From the NCBI GenBank assembly GCA_021604585.1, contig BQJG01000019.1, forward strand, positions 1 to 52,349: DNA of 52,349 nucleotides, written 5' to 3'. This document shows, in pieces, positions 7,884 through 14,376 of this stretch (position 1 is its first letter; every line of letters starts with the position of its first letter). This DNA comes from Hyphococcus sp. GTDB lineage: Bacteria; Pseudomonadota; Alphaproteobacteria; Caulobacterales; Parvularculaceae. The notes beneath the pieces are model-generated. The model was given only the letters and a program-made list of their open reading frames with translations, had not been told where the DNA came from and did not search any database. The position numbers and the translations under genes are program-made.

Positions 7884-8666
7884 TTAGGGTTGACGCCAAT
7901 CGCCGAGCGCTGCCTGCCATAAGACCAGCGCGGCGATCGCCGCTGTATCGGCGCGCAGAATGCGCGGGCCGAGTGTAGCGGCGGTGACGAATGACTGCGA
8001 TCTAAGGCGTTTTCGCTCGTCCGGCGAAAACCCGCCTTCTGGCCCCGTGATGACGCCCCATGCCATATCTTGTCCATCAGCTTTGCTATCGACAGCTTTC
8101 AGCGCGTCTAATGCGGGCGCGGCGCGCCCATCCTTGCCGCCCCATTCTTCTGTCTCATCATCGCCCGCCTCGTCGCAGAACAACAGCCGTGCGCCTTGCG
8201 GAAAATTCTCAATCAGCGACGCCAGCTTTGTTGGTTCGCCTACGGAGGGAACAGACAGTCGCCCGCATTGTTCAGCCGCCTCGATTGCGATGGCCAGCAG
8301 ACGGTCAACATTGAGTTTCGCAGCCACGGTGCGCTCGGTGATCACCGGCTGCAGCCGCGCTGCGCCGACCTCCACCGCCTTTTGCACGATCATTTCCAAC
8401 GGCCCGCGCTTTACCGGTGCAAAATAGAGCGTCAGATCCGGTTCGGCGGCTTGCGCTCTGGTTTGATGCGTCACCTGCGCGGCCCCGGCTTTTTTCTTCA
8501 GCTCTGCGATGCTCGCGGCGAATTCGCCATCCTTGCCGTTGAACAACAGCAGCGCGTCGCCTTCCGCCCGGCGCAGTACATTTTTGAGATAATGCGCTTG
8601 GTCAGCTGATAATGGCGCGGGCAGGCCAGCATGCAAGGGTCCGTTTATATAAAGGCGTGGGGTCAT
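7884..8666 (-). CDS. rsmE: 16S rRNA (uracil(1498)-N(3))-methyltransferase RsmE
   Basis: A SPOUT-family methyltransferase of 260 residues that methylates U1498 of 16S rRNA with S-adenosylmethionine. It has the N-terminal PUA-like part (HYLKNVLRRAEGDALLLFNG), the VKRGPLEMIVQKAVEVGAA segment and the C-terminal trefoil knot motifs ITGPEGGFSPDE and LGPRILRADTAAIAAL. The start codon overlaps the stop of the small phosphatase gene in an ATGA arrangement (8663-8666), so the two are co-transcribed. An internal insertion of about 25 residues (EEWGGKDGRAAPALDALKAV) is longer than in E. coli RsmE. Confidence 0.95.
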   Translation of the reverse strand: MTPRLYINGPLHAGLPAPLSADQAHYLKNVLRRAEGDALLLFNGKDGEFAASIAELKKKAGAAQVTHQTRAQAAEPDLTLYFAPVKRGPLEMIVQKAVEVGAARLQPVITERTVAAKLNVDRLLAIAIEAAEQCGRLSVPSVGEPTKLASLIENFPQGARLLFCDEAGDDETEEWGGKDGRAAPALDALKAVDSKADGQDMAWGVITGPEGGFSPDERKRLRSQSFVTAATLGPRILRADTAAIAALVLWQAALGDWRQP

Positions 8667-8986
8667 CGCAGAAACTGAGGCACCTTTGCGTGCAATAACT
8701 TAACTAGATTGTCGTCCATATATTCAAACTCGTCAGGAATGCCGAGAACTATCACTCTCTTTCCGTTTAAATGCTTTTTGAATTTTTTGCTGAGTTTATT
8801 GCGATGAACGCGCTCCATAACAAAAATAACGTCCGCCCATACGATCTGCTCCGGCGATAATGGCACGGCGGCATCATTAGCAAGCCCTGCAGAATCGCAT
8901 TCTAGATTGTCAAATTTTGCAAAGATGTGCTCCGCAGTGGGGCTGCGGAATTTATTTTGCGTGCATATGAATAGTAGTTTCTGCAT
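8663..8986 (-). CDS. Small low-molecular-weight phosphatase-like protein
   Basis: A 107-residue protein beginning MQKLLFICTQNKFRSPTAEH. This contains the C-x5-R-S phosphate-binding loop (CTQNKFRS) of low-molecular-weight protein tyrosine phosphatases and arsenate reductases. It is shorter than classical enzymes (about 150 residues) and lacks an obvious C-terminal DPY-type acid motif, so it belongs to a compact LMW-PTP-like family; the substrate is unknown. The frame extends upstream to 9031 only because it reads through a palindromic repeat that encodes the well-known spurious string IPAFAGM. The ATG at 8986 is therefore the real start. It overlaps rsmE by four bases. Confidence 0.8.
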   Translation of the reverse strand: MQKLLFICTQNKFRSPTAEHIFAKFDNLECDSAGLANDAAVPLSPEQIVWADVIFVMERVHRNKLSKKFKKHLNGKRVIVLGIPDEFEYMDDNLVKLLHAKVPQFLR

Positions 8987-8992
8987 CCTACC

Positions 8993-9079
8993 CCCGTTCA
9001 TCCCTGCGAAAGCGGGGATCCAGAAAAACAAACCCGTTCTGCAACCTCATGGATTCCCGCTTTCGCGGGAACGAGCGGG
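8993..9079. repeat. Inverted pair of intergenic palindromic repeats (IPAFAGM/VPAKAGIH type)
   Basis: Two copies of an approximately 31-base element lie head to head, at 8993-9023 and 9048-9079. Each has a CCCGCTTTCGCGGG-like palindromic core (CCCTGCGAAAGCGGGG in the first copy), and together they form a large imperfect hairpin. When translated, such elements give the familiar false peptides FWIPAFAGM and VPAKAGIH. The pair separates the divergent phosphatase and ubiA genes. Confidence 0.8.
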
Positions 9080-9141
9080 TTGAGATGTTTTACGCGTTCA
9101 AACACTTTGCACAACGCCTGCGCAAAGACTAAAACCCCGCC

Positions 9142-10089
9142 ATGACCAACCCAGCCCCCACCGTCCAAAATCAGGCAACGCCCGACGCCGCGCCCGGCAA
9201 CTGGGTCGAGGCCATGCCGGCTTTCGCGCAACCCTATTTGCGGCTTGCGCGCGCCGACCGGCCAGTGGGAACATGGCTGTTGCTCATTCCCTGCTGGTGG
9301 GGCCTCGCTCTTGCGGCGGCGGTCGGGCAATCGGGCGTCTACCTTCTCTGGTACGCAGCGCTGATGAGCCTCGGCGCGTTTGTCATGCGCGGCGCTGGTT
9401 GCTCCTATAACGACATTGTCGATCGCGACATCGACGCCCAGGTTGAGCGCACCGCGCTGCGGCCGATCCCCTCCGGGCAAATTTCGGTGAAGCGCGCATG
9501 GGCTTTTCTCCTCGCCTTGTCGCTGGCTGGCTTCGCCGTCTTGGTGCAGTTCAATCGCTTTACAATTTTGCTTGGGCTTGGCGCGCTCATTCTTGTGGCG
9601 GTCTATCCGTTCATGAAACGCGTGACATGGTGGCCGCAGGCCTGGCTCGGCTTGACGTTTAACTGGGGGGCGCTTGTCGGCTACGCTGCGGCGACAGGAA
9701 CCTTGCGCGCCGAAGCCTTCGCGCTTTACGCCGCCGGGTTTTTCTGGACGCTGTTTTACGACACGATCTACGCCCACCAAGACACTGAGGACGATGCGCT
9801 TGTGGGCGTCAAATCTTCCGCCTTGCGCCTCGGCGAAAAAACCCTGCCGGCGCTCGGGCTGTTTTTCGCCTTGACGGTCACGTTGTTCGCGCTGGCGGGC
9901 GCGCTGATCCAGGCGCATTTCATTTATTACGCTGCGCTTCTTCCCGCCGCCGCGCATTTCGTCTGGCAATTGAAGCGTCTCGACATCCATAACAGTCACA
10001 ATTGCTTGACCCTGTTCAAATCGAACCGGAATGCGGGGCTGTTCTTGCTGCTCTCGCCGCTTTGTGAACTGGCGCAGCGTTCCTTCTGA
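9142..10089 (+). CDS. ubiA: 4-hydroxybenzoate octaprenyltransferase UbiA
   Basis: An integral-membrane prenyltransferase of 315 residues that attaches the polyprenyl tail to 4-hydroxybenzoate in ubiquinone synthesis. The first aspartate-rich motif is NDIVDRDID at residues 90-98, preceded by MRGAGCSYN. The second is the DTIYAHQDTEDD segment near 205-216. About eight hydrophobic helices are visible, starting at GTWLLLIPCWWGLALAAA. The start ATG at 9142 keeps a 35-residue hydrophilic N-terminus, which is usual in this class. It is transcribed divergently from the rsmE operon across the palindromic repeat pair. Confidence 0.95.
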   Translation: MTNPAPTVQNQATPDAAPGNWVEAMPAFAQPYLRLARADRPVGTWLLLIPCWWGLALAAAVGQSGVYLLWYAALMSLGAFVMRGAGCSYNDIVDRDIDAQVERTALRPIPSGQISVKRAWAFLLALSLAGFAVLVQFNRFTILLGLGALILVAVYPFMKRVTWWPQAWLGLTFNWGALVGYAAATGTLRAEAFALYAAGFFWTLFYDTIYAHQDTEDDALVGVKSSALRLGEKTLPALGLFFALTVTLFALAGALIQAHFIYYAALLPAAAHFVWQLKRLDIHNSHNCLTLFKSNRNAGLFLLLSPLCELAQRSF

Positions 10090-10148
10090 CCCTCGCTTCG
10101 CCTAGATAAACCTCCGCTATTTGTTGTGCAAAAGATTGGAGTATGCTG

Positions 10149-10661
10149 ATGATCAGACTGACGCGCCGCCACTTGACGCTCAGCCTTCTCGGCGCCGCCG
10201 CCGGTTGCGGCGTCCAAACACAGGAACAAGTCATGGCAAAAGACGATCCGGACCCGAAGACCATTCCCGATTATGATAAATGGCAGTTGTCCGACGCCGA
10301 GTGGAAACAGCGCCTGTCGCCGGAATCTTACGCCGTCTTGCGCAAGGAAGCGACCGAACGCCCGCGCACCAGCGCGCTCAATGAAGAAAAGCGTATCGGC
10401 GTTTTCGCTTGCGCCGGCTGTGGCTTTGATCTGTTCAAGTCCGAAACCAAATTTGAAAGCGGCACCGGCTGGCCGTCTTTTTGGGATTACATTCCGGGAT
10501 CGCTTGGCTTTAAAAAAGACTTCAAACTGATCGGGCCGCGCGATGAATATCACTGCGTGCGCTGCGGCGGCCATCAGGGCCACAAATTTCGCGATGGCCC
10601 GGAACCGACCGGATGGCGCTATTGCAACAATGGCGTTGCGCTGACCTTCAAGCCTGCTTAA
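10149..10661 (+). CDS. msrB: Peptide-methionine (R)-S-oxide reductase MsrB, putative exported lipoprotein
   Basis: Reduces the R-epimer of methionine sulfoxide in proteins. Two zinc-binding pairs (CAGC and CVRC), the SGTGWPSFWDYI active-site segment and the catalytic cysteine in RYCNNG (residue 159 of 170) are present. The N-terminus is unusual: an RRHLTLSLLGAAAGC signal resembles a lipobox with the cysteine at residue 20, and has a twin-arginine flavour (LTRRHLTLS). The enzyme is thus probably periplasmic or membrane anchored, not cytosolic. The ATG at 10149 is chosen because GGAG (10138-10141) is seven bases away; the ATG at 10143 would be only one base from it. A resolving cysteine and electron donor for periplasmic turnover cannot be identified here. 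Confidence 0.9.
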   Translation: MIRLTRRHLTLSLLGAAAGCGVQTQEQVMAKDDPDPKTIPDYDKWQLSDAEWKQRLSPESYAVLRKEATERPRTSALNEEKRIGVFACAGCGFDLFKSETKFESGTGWPSFWDYIPGSLGFKKDFKLIGPRDEYHCVRCGGHQGHKFRDGPEPTGWRYCNNGVALTFKPA

Positions 10662-10672
10662 CGAAGACAACA

Positions 10673-11989
10673 TTACACGCGCGCCTTCAGCGCCTTCACT
10701 TCGCGGCTTAATTCCTGAACCGCGTTGATCAGGATCGATGTAAACTGATCGTATCGGAGGCCCTGCGTGCTCGCCGGATCGTTCTTGTCGGTCAGCACCC
10801 AGCCGGCGAAATCTTCGACCCCATGCTTATCAAGCGCGGCACGGACATTCTGCGGGGAGAGCCCATAATGGGTGCGCTGGCCCGGCGTTGCTTCATATTC
10901 CGCTTTGTCGGTTTCAGGGTCGATGCGCACTTGCCGCGACCCGCCGCGAAGATAGCGGAACTTAACCGGGCGAATATCTTCGAGAAACGCAAGCCCCAGA
11001 TCACTGTCGCGCAGATCGAGCTTTTCGCGCTCGTCCGACGTGTTGATCGTCCCCGTTGCCGAATAAACCACCGACCATCGATTCGACGACGTGCCGAGCG
11101 ATTGATTATTGTCGCCGCCGGGCTGCAAGGTCGCACCGCGCATGATGACATGTCCCGCGCTGGTGCCAAGATAGAATGTCGTCTCATCCTGCTTGTACCA
11201 GAAGATATTGGTGACCCCGCCCGTGTCCTGATCAATGATGTAGCAATTTTGATTGGTTGCGGGGTCCGACGCCCAGAACCGAAAACCGCCGCCCACATCA
11301 AGGGCGAAAGTTCCCGTATTGTCGCGGCCGGCAACGCCGAGAAAGCCGGTGTCCTTCTTCACGCGGATCGCTTCGTTCCAACTTGAGCCGTCAGCGCTGA
11401 CCTTGACGTGAAAATCATCATCGCCGGCAAGGCCGAACTCGGCGCGACCCGACGCCCCGGTCTGGAACAGCAGTGACCCGGTGTCGCCAGCGGCGTCTTT
11501 GTTGATCTTGACCTGACAATCACCGGAGCCCGGCGTCACATCATCATGGTTGAACAAAACCGCATCCGATTTAACCGCAAGCTTGTTGGTCGCATCCGCG
11601 CCCGTGTTGATTCCGAACTTCGCCGCCGTTTCCGATGCGCCGCCGCTCGATAACGCTACCCAGTCAGAACCGTCGAACACGACAAACTCATCGTCGTCGC
11701 TCACCCAGGCGCGAAACCCTTCACCCGGCGTGATGCGCGCCCAGGCGCCGTCATGATAAACGGCGATGTCATGTTCATCATAGCCGTCCCAAACGTCGCC
11801 GCTCGCGCCGGACGGCAAAATATAAGCCTCGCCTTCTGAAGGCGCTCCGGGCTCGGCGGTTTCGCTCCGCGATAGGACTGACATTTGCGTCAGCGCATCG
11901 AGACGGCGAAAGGATTCATTCACCGTGACATGCTTTTGCGCCTGGCTCGGCATGACATAGGACAAAGAAAGACGTGGCGATTGCTCCAT
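10673..11989 (-). CDS. DUF2793 spike-like protein with C-terminal peptidase S74 chaperone domain
   Basis: A 438-residue phage/tail-spike-type protein. Residues about 1-110 match DUF2793 (LSYVMPSQAQKHVTVNESF, then YILPSGASGDVWDGYD), a module of phage and gene-transfer-agent surface proteins. The middle is beta-rich and repetitive. Residues about 310-438 form an intramolecular chaperone/auto-protease domain of the S74 (endosialidase) type: NTSDEREK, with the serine-aspartate of the expected self-cleavage site at 318-319, then FRYLRGG, YGLSPQNV, and a C-terminal coiled helix (INAVQELSREVKALKARV). The chaperone would help trimerise the fibre and then cut itself off. No capsid, tail or packaging genes are near. 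The ATG at 11989 follows GGAG. Confidence 0.85.
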   Translation of the reverse strand: MEQSPRLSLSYVMPSQAQKHVTVNESFRRLDALTQMSVLSRSETAEPGAPSEGEAYILPSGASGDVWDGYDEHDIAVYHDGAWARITPGEGFRAWVSDDDEFVVFDGSDWVALSSGGASETAAKFGINTGADATNKLAVKSDAVLFNHDDVTPGSGDCQVKINKDAAGDTGSLLFQTGASGRAEFGLAGDDDFHVKVSADGSSWNEAIRVKKDTGFLGVAGRDNTGTFALDVGGGFRFWASDPATNQNCYIIDQDTGGVTNIFWYKQDETTFYLGTSAGHVIMRGATLQPGGDNNQSLGTSSNRWSVVYSATGTINTSDEREKLDLRDSDLGLAFLEDIRPVKFRYLRGGSRQVRIDPETDKAEYEATPGQRTHYGLSPQNVRAALDKHGVEDFAGWVLTDKNDPASTQGLRYDQFTSILINAVQELSREVKALKARV

Positions 11990-12049
11990 AAGACGGGCTC
12001 CGGATTACGCAATAAAACTCAATGCGCGCATCCTAAACCCGCTCCGGTT

Positions 12050-12071
12050 TTGGTGGATAACTATTCACCAA
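12050..12071. promoter_or_regulatory. 22-bp near-perfect palindrome, candidate operator
   Basis: TTGGTGGATA (12050-12059) and TATTCACCAA (12062-12071) are inverted copies with one mismatch and a two-base centre. The element lies 60 bases upstream of the S74 spike gene and about 170 bases upstream of mscS, where a dimeric repressor could control one or both. No regulator gene is adjacent. Confidence 0.5.
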
Positions 12072-12127
12072 CACGGGGTTTTATGAAAGAATTCAACAGA
12101 AATGATGAATTTTTTCGCGCCTCACTC

Positions 12128-12166
12128 AACCTATTGGGGCAACCTATTGGGGCAACCTATTGGGGC
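12128..12166. repeat. Three exact tandem copies of a 13-bp unit
   Basis: AACCTATTGGGGC occurs three times without any mismatch at 12128-12140, 12141-12153 and 12154-12166. The array ends 75 bases before the mscS start codon. It could be repeated binding sites or a slippage-prone tract. Confidence 0.9.
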
Positions 12167-12241
12167 GCGATTTCAGCGTGCAAATTTGCCCTAGGCACGG
12201 ATCACCCTATACCCCGCACCAAGTAGAAAAGGAGACGGCAC

Positions 12242-13111
12242 ATGCAGGACGGCGCAACACAGGCAGCATCGCAAGGCGCAGCAGGAAATCTCGACATGGC
12301 GCTCACCTTTTTAAACGGGCTGGTGGAGCAAGCCGCAGGTTATTTGCCAAGCGTCATCGGCGCCTTTGTCGTTCTGTTTGTCGGATTGTGGCTCGCCGGG
12401 CGGATCAAGAAAATTGTCGCCGCCGCGCTGTCGAAATCAGGCCGCATTGACGCAACTTTGTCCGGTTTCCTCTCAAGCCTTGTCCATTACGGGCTGATCG
12501 GCCTTGTCATCATCACGACGCTTGGCGTGTTTGGCGTGCCGACCACCAGTTTCGCCGCCGTGATCGGCGCCGCCGGCCTGGCTATCGGCTTGTCGCTTCA
12601 GGGCACGCTGGGACACGTGGCGTCCGGCGTGATGATGCTCGGCTTTCGCCCGTTCGATGTAGGCGATTTTGTCGATACGGCGGGCGTTTCCGGCGCCGTC
12701 AAACATATCGGGCTGTTCACCACCGAGCTCGCGACCGTCGACAACAAAAAAATCATCATCCCGAACGGCATGATCTTTGACGCCGTCATCACCAATTACG
12801 CTGGCTATGCGACCCGCCGCGTCGATTTCACCTTCGGCATTTCCTATGGCGACGATATGCGCAAGGCCATGTCACTGATCAGATCGGAAGTTGAAAAGGA
12901 AAAGCGCGCCAAAACCGATCCGGAACCGGTGATCGCCGTCGATAATCTGGGCGACAGCTCAGTGGATATTATCTGCCGGGTCTGGGTGGAGCGCGCGGAT
13001 TATTTCCCGGTGAAATGGGCGCTGACGCAAGCCGTCAAAGAGCGGTTTGACGCTGAGGGCGTTTCAATTCCGTTCCCATGCCGCTCCGTCTATATGGAAA
13101 ACGCCGCCTGA
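12242..13111 (+). CDS. mscS: Small-conductance mechanosensitive channel (MscS family)
   Basis: A 289-residue channel that opens on membrane tension and releases solutes during hypo-osmotic shock. After an N-terminal amphipathic segment there are three membrane helices. The pore helix is glycine/alanine-rich (FAAVIGAAGLAIGLSLQGTLGHVASG), followed by the beta-domain start MLGFRPFDVGDFV and the IIIPNGMIFDAVITN signature. Length and architecture match E. coli MscS (286 residues). The ATG at 12242 is preceded by AAGGAG. The upstream region carries a tandem repeat and a palindrome. No terminator with a clear T-run is seen after it. Confidence 0.93.
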   Translation: MQDGATQAASQGAAGNLDMALTFLNGLVEQAAGYLPSVIGAFVVLFVGLWLAGRIKKIVAAALSKSGRIDATLSGFLSSLVHYGLIGLVIITTLGVFGVPTTSFAAVIGAAGLAIGLSLQGTLGHVASGVMMLGFRPFDVGDFVDTAGVSGAVKHIGLFTTELATVDNKKIIIPNGMIFDAVITNYAGYATRRVDFTFGISYGDDMRKAMSLIRSEVEKEKRAKTDPEPVIAVDNLGDSSVDIICRVWVERADYFPVKWALTQAVKERFDAEGVSIPFPCRSVYMENAA

Positions 13112-13270
13112 AACGAAAGGCATTATGTATTGAAAGATGCGTTGCGCAATACGATATAGATTGCCGCCGATTAGGATTGTTGAAAATTTTGCAACTCATT
13201 CCCGCATGCGTAAAACTGCACAGAAAGTTCGTATACGGTTTGATTTTGATTTAACACGAATACCTTACCT

Positions 13271-13340
13271 TCCCAACTGATCAAACAGCCGGTTGTTTTG
13301 GCGTGCGCCCTGCGCGCTCGGCCGAGCTGCTCAGTTGGGA
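13271..13340 (+). promoter_or_regulatory. Long leader hairpin that covers the ribosome binding site of the collagen-like gene
   Basis: TCCCAACTGA (13271-13280) is perfectly complementary to TCAGTTGGGA (13331-13340). Inside, CAGC (13287-13290) pairs with GCTG (13326-13329). The right arm includes the GGGA of the Shine-Dalgarno region GGGAGAGAAG, only nine bases before the ATG at 13349. In an mRNA starting upstream of 13270 the ribosome site would be partly sequestered. This suggests translational control by temperature, a protein or a small RNA. The structure is seen in the sequence; the function is inference. Confidence 0.5.
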
Positions 13341-13348
13341 GAGAAGAC

Positions 13349-14305
13349 ATGAGGCATACTTCTACACTTAAACGCGCACTCGCACTCTCTGTGTGTTGCG
13401 CTCTTGGCGTTTCCGCCTGCTCATCGCATGGCGGCGAACGCTTCTCAAGCGTTGGCGCACAAGGCGCCACGGGAAAGACTGGCGCGACTGGTCCACAAGG
13501 GCCAACCGGCGCACAAGGTCCGCAGGGACCGCAAGGCGCAACAGGACCGCAAGGCGATGCGGGCATGGACGGCCTGGATGGCAATTTCAATCTCGGCGGC
13601 GCCGGTCAGCTCGCTGTGGGCGGATTGATCGGTGAAGGGGGCGTCGCCGGAACCGGCTTGCTCGCAAACACGGGCGATCTCAATAATTCGCCGCAAGCGC
13701 TTTCTGAAACGCTCATCTTTGCAGGCGAAGCCATCGGTCACACCACAGGCGGGGCCTATTATGTCGCCGATATTGTTGACGGCGCCCTGCCCGGTTCAAC
13801 GCCACTTGCCGGCACCGTCATCGGCGTGCTCGACGCCACCGGACAAACCTTGGTGCAGTCGGGTGAGGGCAATGTCTATTTGCTTGACGGTCTCACCGCA
13901 GCGCCAGGCGATTTGATTACCGCAAGTATTGGCGGCGCCACGGCGCTTGGAAGCAGTGACGCCGAATCCCTGCTCGGTCTCAGTGTTCTTTCCGGCACAC
14001 AGCAGCAAGGCAGCCTGTTGACTGTTGGCGCCGCGTCAGGCGGCGAAGTCGTCACGCTCGGTGTCGGTGGTGAAACGCTGATCGGCGGCGAAGGCGCGCT
14101 TGGCGTCATTCCAACCAGCGCCCCGGGCGGCGAAGGCGGTCCGCTAGGCGGTATTGAAGAAACGGTCGACGAAATCCTCGACCCTGACAGCGATGGCGGC
14201 CTGTTGGGCGGCGTGGAAGATACGGTCGGCGGTATTGTCAATCATGGCGGCGATGATGATGACCATCATGGCGGCCTGTTGGGCGGCTTGCTCGGAGATA
14301 ATTAA
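13349..14305 (+). CDS. Collagen-like repeat lipoprotein, presumed partner of the adjacent TpsB transporter
   Basis: A 318-residue exported protein. The signal peptide ends in a lipobox (GVSAC, cysteine 24). Residues 36-77 are 14 uninterrupted Gly-X-Y triplets (starting GAQGATGKTGATGPQ), a collagen-like triple-helix tract. A hydrophobic, glycine-rich beta-type domain follows (about 80-260, including SETLIFAGEAIGHTTGG and GNVYLLDGLTAAPGDLI). The tail is low-complexity and acidic, with repeated GGIEETVDE / GGVEDTVGG units and a DDDDHHGG stretch that could bind cations. It likely forms trimers at the cell surface. A strong terminator and then a TpsB/ShlB-type transporter gene follow. The ATG at 13349 is chosen because the signal peptide begins there and GGGAGAG precedes it. 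The precise function is unknown. Confidence 0.85.
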   Translation: MRHTSTLKRALALSVCCALGVSACSSHGGERFSSVGAQGATGKTGATGPQGPTGAQGPQGPQGATGPQGDAGMDGLDGNFNLGGAGQLAVGGLIGEGGVAGTGLLANTGDLNNSPQALSETLIFAGEAIGHTTGGAYYVADIVDGALPGSTPLAGTVIGVLDATGQTLVQSGEGNVYLLDGLTAAPGDLITASIGGATALGSSDAESLLGLSVLSGTQQQGSLLTVGAASGGEVVTLGVGGETLIGGEGALGVIPTSAPGGEGGPLGGIEETVDEILDPDSDGGLLGGVEDTVGGIVNHGGDDDDHHGGLLGGLLGDN

Positions 14306-14314
14306 GTCAAACGC

Positions 14315-14347
14315 AAAAAAGGCGGCGCAACGGACGCCGCCTTTTTT
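14315..14347. terminator. Strong bidirectional hairpin terminator between cargo and transporter genes
   Basis: GGCGGCG (14321-14327) and CGCCGCC (14335-14341) form a seven-base GC stem with a seven-base loop, flanked by six A on the left and six T on the right. Only 29 bases lie between the T-run and the ATG of the transporter gene. Transport gene expression therefore probably depends on readthrough. Confidence 0.85.
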
Positions 14348-14376
14348 CAGGCGCGAGCGCCAATCTCGGGGATATC

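Noticed and set aside
6868..7887. 339-residue plus-strand open frame
   Set aside because: Antisense to glutamate-cysteine ligase, no domain, composition typical of a shadow frame.
8987..9031. N-terminal extension of the small phosphatase containing IPAFAGM
   Set aside because: This string comes from a known intergenic palindromic repeat; the conserved protein starts at the ATG at 8986.
8998..9999. 333-residue minus-strand open frame opposite ubiA
   Set aside because: Arginine-rich, low-quality antisense shadow of the well-supported ubiA; it also reads through the palindromic repeat.
13171..13590. 139-residue proline/cysteine-rich minus-strand open frame
   Set aside because: It is the reverse complement of the Gly-X-Y repeat region, which produces proline- and cysteine-rich strings without meaning.
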